A stretch of DNA of 64,000 bases from contig CBFHXG010000008.1 of NCBI GenBank assembly GCA_965659725.1, positions 17,041 through 81,040 of the forward strand, in the 5' to 3' direction. The position numbers and the translations under genes were made by a program. The DNA comes from Phaeocystidibacter sp965659725. Lineage in GTDB: Bacteria > Bacteroidota > Bacteroidia > Flavobacteriales > Schleiferiaceae. Position 1 is the stretch's first letter. Each line of letters begins with the position of its first letter. The notes beneath the pieces were generated by a model. The model made no database searches. It was not told the origin of the DNA and saw only the letters and a list, made by a program, of their open reading frames with translations. Below are positions 50,482-59,419 of the stretch, in pieces.

Positions 50482-51143
50482 TAATTGCTGAAGTCACCTC
50501 GTTTTAGAGCGCGGAAGAATTCATTCCATGCAAATGGATCGGTTAAGCGACCGAGTAGGGCAGCTCCACCATTGGCACCGTAATATCTTCCTTGGTTATA
50601 CAGATTGTAGTTCTGCGACTTGATCACGTAGTTACCGATCTCGCGTGCGTCGTAGCCCATTTCTTCGGCGCGTTCCTTCAACTGCTGAATCGCAAGGTTC
50701 CGTTGCGCAATGTCTAATTCCGTGGTTGGGAGGTTCATCGCTAGTAGCTCACGATTCAAATTCTCTGGAGATGGCCAAGGGTAGAGGACCACTTCCTGGA
50801 GTATGTACGACTCCCATGTCATAGTAACCAAGGCGAGGTAGCTATCCCCCGACAATGTATCTGGAACCCAGAGTTTCTCCGTCTTGAAGCTGAGGTGTTT
50901 GAAGATGATCGTATCTCCAGGTAATGCAGCAATGCTGAAGAATCCATCGTTTCCACTGAGAATGGTTCGATGGTTTCGGCCTTTGACGTAAACGTTAGCA
51001 TTTGGAATGAACTGACGACTACTATCGTTGGTAGCGATGGCACCGGACACCTGTATCACGGGATTCTTGTCCTCCTCCTGGGCTGACAAACCTAGTGATA
51101 GCACGAGGCATGAAATGATGGTGTAGAAGTGTTTTAGCGTCAT
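50481..51143 (-). CDS. Exported protein with carboxypeptidase-like regulatory domain
   Basis: 220 residues. Signal peptide MTLKHFYTIISCLVLSLGLS followed by a CarboxypepD_reg-like sandwich (VSGAIATNDSSRQFIPNANV; LSGNDGFFSIAALPGDTIIF). The C-terminal half is helical and aromatic (LQEVVLYPWPSPENLNREL; YYGANGGAALLGRLTDPF). Such proteins accompany TonB receptors in Bacteroidota with unknown roles. Its stop overlaps the TonB receptor start, and it has a promoter box at 51,151-51,158, so it heads a two-gene operon. Confidence 0.85.
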   Translation of the reverse strand: MTLKHFYTIISCLVLSLGLSAQEEDKNPVIQVSGAIATNDSSRQFIPNANVYVKGRNHRTILSGNDGFFSIAALPGDTIIFKHLSFKTEKLWVPDTLSGDSYLALVTMTWESYILQEVVLYPWPSPENLNRELLAMNLPTTELDIAQRNLAIQQLKERAEEMGYDAREIGNYVIKSQNYNLYNQGRYYGANGGAALLGRLTDPFAWNEFFRALKRGDFSN

Positions 51144-51150
51144 GAATTTC

Positions 51151-51158
51151 CAAAGTTA
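51151..51158 (-). promoter_or_regulatory. -7 box of the TonB receptor operon
   Basis: Minus-strand TAACTTTG, exact TAnnTTTG, 7 bp before the ATG at 51,143. No standard -33 TTG. Confidence 0.45.
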
Positions 51159-51174
51159 CATATAATCATATGCA

Positions 51175-52905
51175 CTATTGCAGCGAAAATGTGAATGGAA
51201 TGTCAATAGTTGCCACATTGTTCCTGTCATCAACCGCTGTGATCGTCATTGTAATGTCACCCGGCGGTATACGTTCAGACAACACTACTTTCAATCGATC
51301 ATTCTTTGCGTCGTATTCCATAAGGTGCCATTCACCGTTGATCTCACATGTATACGATTGAATTCCGCTTAGGTCATCTGTCATACGAAACGCGATTTCA
51401 TCACCAATGGTTTGTTGTCGGCTGCGAGAAATTCCAGATAGATACTGGAGTCGTGGTGCAACTGAGTCAATCATCAGAGTAAAATGGCCCAACGTTCTCA
51501 CCTCGGCTTTTATATAAGGCGCACCAGCGATGTTAACAGGCGTACCATCCCATGAATCGGGGTTGGTCTTATCGTCATCAAGACTGACAACAACGGCTTT
51601 GCTGTGGTATTTGGCTGGAACAGGGGAGAGGTCGAGGATCACATTCATGTACTTGTGAATGGCGATGCCTTGGCTACCTATTCGGTATACGGGGCCGAAT
51701 CCATTGTCGATCGCTGCAGATTCGTCGATTACCACGTACTCGTCCTTGTACAATGCATTTGCGGGGATCTGCCATCTGAAATTACCCGATTCATTGCTGG
51801 TTTGCGCTTCATGCGGAATTCGTAGGCCTAGTGTTGCTGGTGCCGGTTCATTCATGGCTTCACCGCGAATAGCTCCTTTGAGAATGGTAGCATTGCCTGC
51901 AACATCATAGATCCGCCATTCTAGGTCGTAGGTTGAATCCGCCATGACTCGCACCACTCCATTTTGTTGGAGGTCATCATACATCCTAAGCGCATTGCCT
52001 GGAAGGAGCCACATGCGGTTCACCTTGGTTTGACAGCATCGATAAAGATCGTAATCGATGTGGGCATTGAGGTATCGCGACTCGTGGAAGGCGAATCGTT
52101 CTGCTCTGAATTCTGAAGTTTTAGTGCCATTGACGTATTGCTCTATCCTGTAGGGGCCATTGGCATTCCAGGCACCATCTTGTCTATCGATCACATCGAT
52201 GGCAAATCCGACCTCTCCTTCACCTCTTTGCGTCCATTTGAAGGCATACTGACCATTGCGGATGGTGCGAAGGGAAAGTTCTGTGCGTTGGTGACGTTGA
52301 TTGAGGTGTGAACTATCGTTGAGTGGGTAGGCATATACTCCTCGGACCTCGGGAAATCTGGAGTCTGAGATATGGTACCCAAAGAGAAGCGGGTTAAGTG
52401 GCTCTTCTGTTCTAGAATCCCTGATCTCGAAGTGAAGGTGTGGACCACCGCTTCCACCTGAGTTGCCACTGAGGGCGATCTGTTCTCCTTTTGTAACGGG
52501 AAATGTTCCCGATGGAGGGAATAGATTTACTTGGAAGGACTGTTGCTTATATTGTTGCTCTTCTACCCATTCAGCTATTTCGTTGCTGAACGAGCTGAGG
52601 TGGGCATATACAGTTGTATATCCATTCGGATGTCGGACATAGAGCGCGTTTCCATAACCATAGGGTGAAACCGCAACTCGAACCACTTGTCCGTCGGCCG
52701 CAGCGATCACAGGAATTCCTTCTCTTCCTTGTGTTTTGATATCAATACCGGCGTGGAAGTGGTTACTCCTAAGCTCACCATAGGTACCGGATAATATCAA
52801 GGGGATATTCAGCGGATCTTGAAAATAGTCCTGAGGATATTCCTGAGCTACTAATACAGAGGAGGTTAGCAATGCTGCGACAACAAAATGTAACGGTGTA
52901 TACAT
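51175..52905 (-). CDS. M23 family metallopeptidase
   Basis: 576 residues. Signal peptide MYTPLHFVVAALLTSSVLVAQ. The LytM/M23 domain lies at about 45-185, with zinc ligands in NHFHAGIDIKTQG (HxxxD), and the second motif HLHFEIRD, preceded by VYAHLSSF. The C-terminal 390 residues are beta-rich with no assigned domain. M23 enzymes cut peptidoglycan cross-links. The full motif set suggests an active enzyme in the periplasm. It is divergent from the coiled-coil/zapA operon, which fits a cell-division or envelope role. That link is inference. Confidence 0.93.
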   Translation of the reverse strand: MYTPLHFVVAALLTSSVLVAQEYPQDYFQDPLNIPLILSGTYGELRSNHFHAGIDIKTQGREGIPVIAAADGQVVRVAVSPYGYGNALYVRHPNGYTTVYAHLSSFSNEIAEWVEEQQYKQQSFQVNLFPPSGTFPVTKGEQIALSGNSGGSGGPHLHFEIRDSRTEEPLNPLLFGYHISDSRFPEVRGVYAYPLNDSSHLNQRHQRTELSLRTIRNGQYAFKWTQRGEGEVGFAIDVIDRQDGAWNANGPYRIEQYVNGTKTSEFRAERFAFHESRYLNAHIDYDLYRCCQTKVNRMWLLPGNALRMYDDLQQNGVVRVMADSTYDLEWRIYDVAGNATILKGAIRGEAMNEPAPATLGLRIPHEAQTSNESGNFRWQIPANALYKDEYVVIDESAAIDNGFGPVYRIGSQGIAIHKYMNVILDLSPVPAKYHSKAVVVSLDDDKTNPDSWDGTPVNIAGAPYIKAEVRTLGHFTLMIDSVAPRLQYLSGISRSRQQTIGDEIAFRMTDDLSGIQSYTCEINGEWHLMEYDAKNDRLKVVLSERIPPGDITMTITAVDDRNNVATIDIPFTFSLQ

Positions 52906-52978
52906 ACCGATTCAAGGCGATTTTAGGGGGTGAAGATTGAATACCTAACGATTCAGGTTGGAAAATTAGTGGAAATCA

Positions 52979-53009
52979 TTGTGTTCAACCTCCTCCTTCG
53001 TTACTTTTG
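52979..53009 (+). promoter_or_regulatory. Promoter of the coiled-coil/zapA/rny operon
   Basis: TTG (52,979-52,981), 20 bp, TACTTTTG (53,002-53,009), 27 bp before the ATG at 53,037. Confidence 0.65.
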
Positions 53010-53036
53010 CTTAATACCGGAGCGTTAAAAAATTCC

Positions 53037-53330
53037 ATGAACCAAGCCCTCCAACTTGCTGAAAATCTTAATCGTAAGCTCCAAACTGTTTTGGAGAGGT
53101 ATGATGCATTGAAGGCGGAGAATGTTGCTTTAAAATCGGCTTTTGATGAGTTAAGAGCTGATAATGAGCGCTTAAAGGGTGAGGTTGGGAATTTGAATGA
53201 TTCGCTCCAGCAGGCTAGAATGGCGGGTGCTTTATCTGGGGGTTCTACGGAAGCTTCGGAGGAAACCAAGGCTACAATAGCTGAGTTAGTGCGAGAAATC
53301 GACAAATGCATCGCACTGCTCAATGCATAG
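53037..53330 (+). CDS. Coiled-coil protein upstream of zapA
   Basis: 97 residues, almost all one long coiled coil (LNRKLQTVLERYDALKAENV, then ALKSAFDELRADNERLKGEV), then a flexible segment and a C-terminal helix (IAELVREIDKCIALLN). Proteins of this kind sit directly before zapA in Bacteroidota and may act with it in division; the role is not established. A start at 53,007 is possible, but the ATG at 53,037 is better placed relative to the promoter. Confidence 0.8.
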   Translation: MNQALQLAENLNRKLQTVLERYDALKAENVALKSAFDELRADNERLKGEVGNLNDSLQQARMAGALSGGSTEASEETKATIAELVREIDKCIALLNA

Positions 53331-53340
53331 ACCAAAGGTC

Positions 53341-53631
53341 ATGGATCAGACACTCAAGATAAAAGTCAACATAGCACAACGCGTTTATCCACTCACCATC
53401 AGAAGAGATGAAGAGGAACGTGTTCGCAAGGCTGTAGCTGCTATCAATGAAGCGGTGAAGCGTTTTGAAGAGCGATACGCTGTTTCGGATAAACAGGATG
53501 TTCTGGCTATGTGTACCCTTCAGTTCGCTACTCAATACTTGGGATTGAAGCGTGGAGAAGAAGGAGTTCTTGCGCCTTTGGAAGAAGCATTGAAAGAGAT
53601 GGAGAGTCATCTCGATGCAGTGTTGAAATAG
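53341..53631 (+). CDS. zapA: Cell division protein ZapA
   Basis: 96 residues from MDQTLKIKVNIAQRVYPLTI (53,341); an earlier in-frame ATG at 53,323 overlaps the upstream gene. The ZapA fold shows a beta-hairpin N-terminus, then RRDEEERVRKAVAAINEAVK and a long C-terminal helix (LEEALKEMESHLDAVLK). ZapA cross-links FtsZ filaments in the division ring. The 6S-type RNA follows directly, as in other bacteria where ssrS lies after zapA. Confidence 0.93.
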   Translation: MDQTLKIKVNIAQRVYPLTIRRDEEERVRKAVAAINEAVKRFEERYAVSDKQDVLAMCTLQFATQYLGLKRGEEGVLAPLEEALKEMESHLDAVLK

Positions 53632-53667
53632 CAAGCGTTCTTACGAAATACAAGGGTAATACGATAC

Positions 53668-53866
53668 CCCGCACTGATGCACAATGTGCTAAACTCAACA
53701 GTTACATCAATATGAGGTGCAACTCGGTAGGGCAAGATCAGGCCGCATGCTGACTTCACGTCAGTACTGTCTCCGGACAACAGCGGAAGGTCGATCTCTA
53801 CTGGTCATCTCAGATCCTGTCTATTTTGGAGTTTAGACAGATACGCATCAGTGCGGGCTTTTTTGT
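53668..53866 (+). ncRNA. ssrS: 6S RNA (ssrS-type)
   Basis: A 13-bp perfect closing stem, CCCGCACTGATGC (53,668-53,680) and GCATCAGTGCGGG (53,845-53,857), encloses 164 bases and is followed by a T-rich tail (CTTTTTTG). Inside lie a hairpin CTGAC/GTCAG (53,750-53,764) and CCGC (53,743-53,746) / GCGG (53,783-53,786). The location between zapA and rny fits 6S RNA, which binds RNA polymerase and down-regulates housekeeping promoters in stationary phase; a 6S-Flavo class is described for flavobacteria. No open frame of note is present. Exact ends are not known. Confidence 0.75.
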
Positions 53867-53884
53867 TTTAATACACATCAAAAT

Positions 53885-55423
53885 ATGGATACCACATTGA
53901 TCATTGGGCTGGCTGCGAGCTTGGTCGTTGGACTAGGACTCGGAGTGCTTATAATCAACAGCCGAGTGAAGAAAAAGGGATCAGCCATTTTAAAGGAAGC
54001 CGAGAAAGAGGCTGAGTCAATAAAAAAAGACAAGATCCTTCAAGCCAAGGAAAAATTCCTAGAGCTGAAGTCGGAACATGAAGCGCAAATCGCAAAACGT
54101 GAAGCGAAAATGCAGGAGCGTCACGAGAAGCTCAAGTCTCGCGAACGTACCGCATCTCAGATGCTAGAGAAGAACAAGCGCAAGGAAAAGGACGTAGATC
54201 GCTTGAGAGAGCAGCTCGACCGAAAGGTGGAGGCCAACGAGCGCAAAGAGAAAGAGCTCGAAAGAATGCACCGTCAACAGGTGGAGCAACTCGAGGTGAT
54301 ATCTGGACTTAGCGGTGAAGATGCCAAGAAGCAACTCATGGAAGCACTTCGCGAAGAGGCGAAAACGGAGGCTGCTGCATCCATCGCAAATGCCATTGAA
54401 GAGGCTAAACTCACGGCCAATCAAGAGGCGAAGAAGATCGTTATTCAAACGATCCAACGCACTGCAACCGAGCAAGCGATCGAAAATGCCGTATCGGTAT
54501 TCAACATTGAAAATGATGACGTTAAGGGTCGGATCATTGGACGTGAAGGCCGTAATATCCGCGCCCTGGAGTCGGCTACTGGAGTTGAGATCATCGTTGA
54601 CGACACACCGGAGGCGATCATCCTATCCTGCTTTGACCCTGTGCGTCGAGAGGTTGCTCGTCTCTCCATGCATAAATTGGTAACCGACGGTCGTATTCAC
54701 CCTGCCCGTATCGAAGAAGTAGTATCGAAAACGCGCAAGCAGATCGATGATGAAATAGCAGAGATCGGCAAGCGAACGGCCATCGACCTCGGAATCCACG
54801 GATTGCATCCAGAACTCATCCGCATGGTGGGTAGAATGAAATACCGCAGCAGTTATGGTCAAAACCTACTTCAACACAGTAGAGAGGTGGCCAATATGTG
54901 TGCGATCATGGCCAGTGAATTAGGATTGAACCCTAAACTTGCCAAGCGAGCTGGTTTACTTCACGATATCGGAAAGTGTCCTAGTGAAGAAACCGACCTG
55001 CCACACGCGATCTTAGGTATGCAGTTAGCCGAGAAGTTTGGTGAAAAACCTGAGGTATGCAATGCCATTGGAGCTCACCACGATGAAATTGAAATGACGA
55101 GCTTGATCTCGCCTATCATTCAGGTATGTGATGCTATTTCGGGTGCGCGTCCAGGTGCACGTCGACAGATTGCAGAATCATACATGCAGCGTTTGAAGGA
55201 TCTCGAAGATCTCGCAATGAGCTTCAGAGGTGTGGATAAAGCCTACGCCATCCATGCGGGTAGAGAACTTCGTGTGATCGTTGGTAGTGATAAGGTGGCT
55301 GATGCCGAAGCTTCACAGATATCCTTCGATATCACTCAGAAGATCCAAAATGAAATGACATATCCTGGTCAGGTTAAAGTGACCGTTATTCGCGAAACCA
55401 GAGCTGTTAACGTCGCCAAATAA
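53885..55423 (+). CDS. rny: Ribonuclease Y
   Basis: 512 residues. An N-terminal membrane anchor (IIGLAASLVVGLGLGVLIIN, residues 4-24) is followed by a long coiled coil to about 170. Next a KH domain (GRIIGREGRNIRALESATGV) and an HD domain with LLHDIGKCPSEE and AHHDE, ending in VKVTVIRETRAVNVAK. Rny is an endoribonuclease that starts mRNA decay at the membrane. Standard length. Confidence 0.97.
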   Translation: MDTTLIIGLAASLVVGLGLGVLIINSRVKKKGSAILKEAEKEAESIKKDKILQAKEKFLELKSEHEAQIAKREAKMQERHEKLKSRERTASQMLEKNKRKEKDVDRLREQLDRKVEANERKEKELERMHRQQVEQLEVISGLSGEDAKKQLMEALREEAKTEAAASIANAIEEAKLTANQEAKKIVIQTIQRTATEQAIENAVSVFNIENDDVKGRIIGREGRNIRALESATGVEIIVDDTPEAIILSCFDPVRREVARLSMHKLVTDGRIHPARIEEVVSKTRKQIDDEIAEIGKRTAIDLGIHGLHPELIRMVGRMKYRSSYGQNLLQHSREVANMCAIMASELGLNPKLAKRAGLLHDIGKCPSEETDLPHAILGMQLAEKFGEKPEVCNAIGAHHDEIEMTSLISPIIQVCDAISGARPGARRQIAESYMQRLKDLEDLAMSFRGVDKAYAIHAGRELRVIVGSDKVADAEASQISFDITQKIQNEMTYPGQVKVTVIRETRAVNVAK

Positions 55424-55428
55424 TCTGA

Positions 55429-56430
55429 ATGAGAATCCTAGAACTCAACGATCTCAAAGAATACCTCCAAGGAAATAGAAACGTGGTGATCACTAATCAC
55501 GTCAATCCAGACGGAGACGCCATGGGAAGTGCCCTTGCGTTGAAGTTGTTCCTAGAAGGCAGGGGTCATGATGTTCATTTGGTAGCGCCCAATGAGCCAC
55601 CTGACTTCCTTCGGTGGCTGCCTTCGTATGACGAGGTCATCCTGGCCGATCAGCAACCGGATTTGACCAAAGAGATCTTCGAGAATGCCGAGATCATCTT
55701 CTCACTCGATTACAATGCATCTCATCGCGCAGGTGATATGATCCAAGGCTTATTGGCGTCGGTCAACGCCCGGAAGGTAATGATAGATCATCACCGTGAA
55801 CCAGAAGATTGGCCCAACGATATGTACTCCGATACCGGTAAGGGAAGTACGGCAGAAATGGTATACGACCTTATTCAATGGTGGGATGGCGATGGGGAAC
55901 TCAATGCCGACATTTCAACATGCTTGTATGTGGGCATCGTAACAGATACGGGATCATTCAGGTTCTCATCTACGACTCCTGACACTCATCGTGCTGCCGC
56001 ACGACTGTTGGAAACCGGTGCTGTTCCGGCTGAAATCTACGACAAAGTATATGATGTAAATACGCGCGAGCGTCTGAAGCTTCTCGGAGCTATGCTTGAT
56101 GAGATGGAGATCTTGGAAGACAAGGGGGTAGCCATTTTGTATCTCGATGCTCCAACCATGCAGAAGTATCAGTACTCTCGAGGCGACAGTGAAGGCTTTG
56201 TCAACTATGGACTGAGCATAAAAGGCGTGAGAATGTCGGCTTTCTTCCGCGAGGACGGCAACGTCACCAAATGCAGTTTTCGGAGTAAGGGAGAATTGGA
56301 CGTCAACACCTTCGCCCGAACATATTTTAACGGTGGAGGACATTTGAATGCGGCTGGCGGACTATTCCACGGTAAGCCTTCCGAGGCGATAGAGCTGTTG
56401 AAATCAGCTTTAGAAAAGGAGACATTATGA
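55429..56430 (+). CDS. DHH-family phosphoesterase, NrnA-like
   Basis: 333 residues with the DHH motifs NHVNPDGDAMGSALAL, SLDYNASHRAGD, MIDHHREPEDW, TDTGSFRFSSTTPDTH and the DHHA1 GGGHLNAAGGLF. NrnA-type enzymes degrade short oligoribonucleotides and/or dephosphorylate pAp. The gene follows rny by 5 bp, and its stop overlaps the gldI-like start. In gliding flavobacteria a DHH gene lies next to gldI. Confidence 0.94.
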   Translation: MRILELNDLKEYLQGNRNVVITNHVNPDGDAMGSALALKLFLEGRGHDVHLVAPNEPPDFLRWLPSYDEVILADQQPDLTKEIFENAEIIFSLDYNASHRAGDMIQGLLASVNARKVMIDHHREPEDWPNDMYSDTGKGSTAEMVYDLIQWWDGDGELNADISTCLYVGIVTDTGSFRFSSTTPDTHRAAARLLETGAVPAEIYDKVYDVNTRERLKLLGAMLDEMEILEDKGVAILYLDAPTMQKYQYSRGDSEGFVNYGLSIKGVRMSAFFREDGNVTKCSFRSKGELDVNTFARTYFNGGGHLNAAGGLFHGKPSEAIELLKSALEKETL

Positions 56431-56960
56431 AGAGGTTGATCTACATTATTCCATTCCTGTTCACTATGATAGCGTGTCAAACCACGCAGGATCAAGGGGA
56501 TGGTAATACAACGGATACGTTGACGCCTCAGGAAAAGAGAGACCTTTTGATTGAGAGAAATATCAGTAGAATACAACAGGAAAAAGAGCAGATCGCTGCT
56601 TTTGTCGACACGAGTGAGATACAGTGGAGTCAAACAGGCACGGGTCTGCACTATCACATCTTTGATGGTGTAGAGGGGACAGATAAGATAGTAGAGAATG
56701 ATATCGTCACCTTGAATTACCGACTCACCTTGTTGGATGGATATGAAGTGGAAAGTTCGGTTGAAAAGGGACTGTACACGATCCGAGCGAATAAGGACAA
56801 TGGTGCGGTGGTAGGAATGCATGAGGCACTTCTCAACTTACATGTTGGTGACTCTGCCGTTGTATTGATTCCTAGTCATCTTGCATGGGGTATAGCCGGC
56901 GATCAACGCGGAGTACCTCCAATGAGTTCAGTATTGTATTACTTTAGAATCCAAGAATAA
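56427..56960 (+). CDS. gldI: GldI-like FKBP-type peptidyl-prolyl isomerase lipoprotein
   Basis: 177 residues with a lipoprotein signal (MKRLIYIIPFLFTMIACQ, lipobox MIAC). The FKBP domain occupies about 60-177 (VTLNYRLTLLDGYEVESSVE, GMHEALLNLHVGDSAVVLIP, GDQRGVPPMSSVLYYFRI). GldI is the gliding-motility lipoprotein needed in Flavobacterium, thought to fold T9SS/gliding proteins in the periplasm. The gene order DHH-gldI supports this. The name is by context and domain; functional equivalence is likely but unproven. Confidence 0.82.
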   Translation: MKRLIYIIPFLFTMIACQTTQDQGDGNTTDTLTPQEKRDLLIERNISRIQQEKEQIAAFVDTSEIQWSQTGTGLHYHIFDGVEGTDKIVENDIVTLNYRLTLLDGYEVESSVEKGLYTIRANKDNGAVVGMHEALLNLHVGDSAVVLIPSHLAWGIAGDQRGVPPMSSVLYYFRIQE

Positions 56961-56975
56961 ATAAATCACAGGAAC

Positions 56976-58145
56976 ATGCGCATTTTCAATGTATTAGCCG
57001 TGATAGGACTTCTCATCACGGGAACAGCTTGTCAGGGGCAACAATCGCTTCAGGTGAATGATGAGAAAGTTACTGTAGATGATGGGATCTACGCGCACTT
57101 CATCACGACTGAAGGTGAGGTTTTGATCGAGCTTTTCTACGAAGCTACGCCAATGACAGTAGGTAACTTCGTATCTCTAGCAGAGGGCACCAATGAAATG
57201 ACGAACGTAAAGAAAGGTGAGCCATTCTATAATGGATTGATGTTTCACCGTGTTATTCCGGAGTTCATGATCCAAGGTGGTGACCCTGCGGGCAATGGTT
57301 CAGGTGGACCAGGCTACAGCTTCCCAGATGAATTCGTTGACACATTGATCCACGATAAGGCGGGTATCCTTTCCATGGCTAATTCTGGCCCTAATACGAA
57401 CGGGAGTCAGTTTTTTATAACCGACAAGCCTACGCCGCATCTGAATAATCGTCACACTGTGTTCGGAGAAGTGGTTGCCGGACTAGATGTGGTAGCTAAG
57501 ATCGCTCGCGTACCTCGTAATGGTCAGGATAAACCAAATACCGATGTGATAATGGAACAGGTTCGCATCATTCGCATTGGTGATGACGCCAATGCTTTCA
57601 ACGCTTATGCAGCTGTTTCTGAGCCGATCGAGGCAGCGAAACGCGCTAAACAAGCTATCCAAGCGGCAAGTACAGCATACGCAGCCAAAATCGAAGAAGA
57701 GTACATATGGTATGCCGAGGGCGTATTGAATGAAGGTGCATTTGCCTCTGTTCTCGAAGAATGGCAAACTGAAATGCAGGTTACCCCTTCTGGTTTGGGA
57801 TACATCGTCCTTGAAAAAGGTACGGGAACATCTATAGATGAAGGTGATCAGGTGAAGATTGATTACGTTGGCTATTTGACTAGCGGTAAGATCTTCGATT
57901 CATCGCTCGAAAAGATTGCAATGCTTACGGGTCAGTACAATCCACGTCGGCCATATGCTCCAATTCCCGTTACGGCGGGTCAGCCTGGAATGATCCCGGG
58001 TTGGGTAGAGGGTATACCAATGTTCGATCGTGGCGACCGAGTTCTTTTGGTGATTCCATCCGAGCTAGGTTATGGTGATCGTGCTGTTGGAAATGGAATG
58101 ATCCCAGCAGGTTCGACATTGATCTTTGACATTTATATCCACTAA
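56976..58145 (+). CDS. Cyclophilin-FKBP fusion peptidyl-prolyl isomerase, predicted lipoprotein
   Basis: 389 residues. The signal MRIFNVLAVIGLLITGTACQ ends in a lipobox (GTAC). Residues about 32-195 are a cyclophilin (EATPMTVGNFVSLAEG, GLMFHRVIPEFMIQGGDPAG, GSQFFITDKPTPHLNNRHTV). After a helical linker, residues 270-389 are an FKBP (VKIDYVGYLTSGKIFDSSLE, GWVEGIPMFDRGDRVLLVIP, GYGDRAV). The Cyp-FKBP order is the 'dual-family immunophilin' (CFBP) arrangement reported in a few bacteria. It acts as a foldase at the envelope, directly after the gldI-like gene. Confidence 0.93.
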   Translation: MRIFNVLAVIGLLITGTACQGQQSLQVNDEKVTVDDGIYAHFITTEGEVLIELFYEATPMTVGNFVSLAEGTNEMTNVKKGEPFYNGLMFHRVIPEFMIQGGDPAGNGSGGPGYSFPDEFVDTLIHDKAGILSMANSGPNTNGSQFFITDKPTPHLNNRHTVFGEVVAGLDVVAKIARVPRNGQDKPNTDVIMEQVRIIRIGDDANAFNAYAAVSEPIEAAKRAKQAIQAASTAYAAKIEEEYIWYAEGVLNEGAFASVLEEWQTEMQVTPSGLGYIVLEKGTGTSIDEGDQVKIDYVGYLTSGKIFDSSLEKIAMLTGQYNPRRPYAPIPVTAGQPGMIPGWVEGIPMFDRGDRVLLVIPSELGYGDRAVGNGMIPAGSTLIFDIYIH

Positions 58146-58150
58146 AGAGA

Positions 58151-59086
58151 ATGAAAGATCCTGGCTTGTATGTCTCTTTTGAGACGAGTAAAGGGACGAT
58201 TGTAGCAGAATTGTTCTACGATAAAGCTCCATTGACCGTGGCTAACTTTGTAGGTCTGGCTCAGGGAGAGATCGACAATAAGGTGAAGCAAAAGGGCGAG
58301 CCTTATTATGATGGGTTAACATTTCACCGTGTGATCAGTGATTTCATGGTACAAGGTGGTGACCCTACTGGTACGGGATCTGGTGGTCCTGGCTATAATT
58401 TCCCAGATGAGTTTCACCCAGAACTCCGTCATGATGGTCCAGGTAAACTTTCAATGGCCAATGCAGGTCCGGGTACCAATGGTAGTCAGTTTTTCATCAC
58501 CCATGGAGCCACCGATTGGCTCGACGACAAGCACTCCATCTTCGGTCAAGTGATCGAGGGTCAGGATGTTGTTGATGCGATCGAGCAGGGAGATACCATG
58601 GATAAAGTGGTTATTACCGCCATTGGAGATTCTGCAGCTGAGTTCAATGGAGCAGAGGTGTTCAACGCAAGAATGGAGGCACAGCGGAAAGCCGAAGAGG
58701 ACAAGCGCAAAGCCGAAGCTGAGGCATTGAAAGATCTCGTTCAAGGAATGAAGCAAACCGACTCTGGCTTATTCTATAAGATCCTCAAGGAGGGCAGCGG
58801 TGAGAAACCTACCAAAGGCAAGCTTGTTTCGGTACATTACACAGGTAAACTGAAGAATGGAAATGTATTCGATAGCTCACACCACAGGGGACAGCCCATT
58901 CGTTTTCCAGTAGGCGTAGGGCAAGTCATTGCGGGATGGGATGAAGGAATCATGCTCCTCAATGAAGGATCGAGAGCTAAGCTTGTAATCCCAAGCGAGC
59001 TAGGTTATGGTTCGAGAGGTGCAGGGGGAGTGATCCCTCCAAATGCAACCTTGTTCTTCGAGGTTGATCTCGTGAAGATCCATTGA
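58151..59086 (+). CDS. Cyclophilin-FKBP fusion peptidyl-prolyl isomerase, cytoplasmic
   Basis: 311 residues with no signal peptide (starts MKDPGLYVSFETSKG). Cyclophilin about 5-160 (DKAPLTVANFVGLAQG, LTFHRVISDFMVQGGDPTGT, GSQFFITHGATDWLDDKHSI), a charged linker (KAEEDKRKAEAEAL), and FKBP about 200-311 (VSVHYTGKLKNGNVFDSSHH, GWDEGIMLLNEGSRAKLVIP, GAGGVIPPNATLFFEVDLVK). The 5-bp gap after the lipidated copy implies co-expression, so the cell makes one fused isomerase for the envelope and one for the cytoplasm. The two share domain order and motifs, so they are probably tandem paralogues. Confidence 0.93.
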   Translation: MKDPGLYVSFETSKGTIVAELFYDKAPLTVANFVGLAQGEIDNKVKQKGEPYYDGLTFHRVISDFMVQGGDPTGTGSGGPGYNFPDEFHPELRHDGPGKLSMANAGPGTNGSQFFITHGATDWLDDKHSIFGQVIEGQDVVDAIEQGDTMDKVVITAIGDSAAEFNGAEVFNARMEAQRKAEEDKRKAEAEALKDLVQGMKQTDSGLFYKILKEGSGEKPTKGKLVSVHYTGKLKNGNVFDSSHHRGQPIRFPVGVGQVIAGWDEGIMLLNEGSRAKLVIPSELGYGSRGAGGVIPPNATLFFEVDLVKIH

Positions 59087-59109
59087 CCTTTAGACCATTG
59101 ATATAGATG

Positions 59110-59138
59110 AGACCCCAGAGCGATCTGGGGTCTTTTTT
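59110..59138 (+). terminator. Terminator of the PPIase cluster
   Basis: GACCCCAGA (59,111-59,119) pairs with TCTGGGGTC across GCGA, followed by TTTTTT. It ends the gldI-like/PPIase run. Confidence 0.88.
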
Positions 59139-59192
59139 ATATATCTTGATGAATATGAGTGGTTTGGTGGTTTATTCACTAGAGTGTGAACA

Positions 59193-59273
59193 GGGGCCGG
59201 CCTCCGGCCACCCACCATTGGCAAAAATACAACCCCCTTTCGGTTGTAGTCGGAGGATACACGGATACAAACG
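59193..59273 (+). repeat. 81-bp direct repeat, copy 1
   Basis: Starts GGGGCCGGCCTCCGGCCACC and ends GGATACACGGATACAAACG. It contains the palindrome-rich GGCCGGCCTCCGGCC head and an ACAACC/GGTTGT hairpin. About 76 of 81 bases match copy 2. The stretch is open in several frames, but none is a gene. Confidence 0.85.
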
Positions 59274-59419
59274 GATAGATTTTTTTAGGGTTCTGCCAGA
59301 TATTCTGCAGAAATAGGTGATGGAGAAAGAGTAGGTCAGTGGTATCTGAATTTGCATATCTTGTTGAATTACATATATATAAATACTCAGTGGGGGAGTT
59401 GAGCAGTTGGTTTCGCTTC

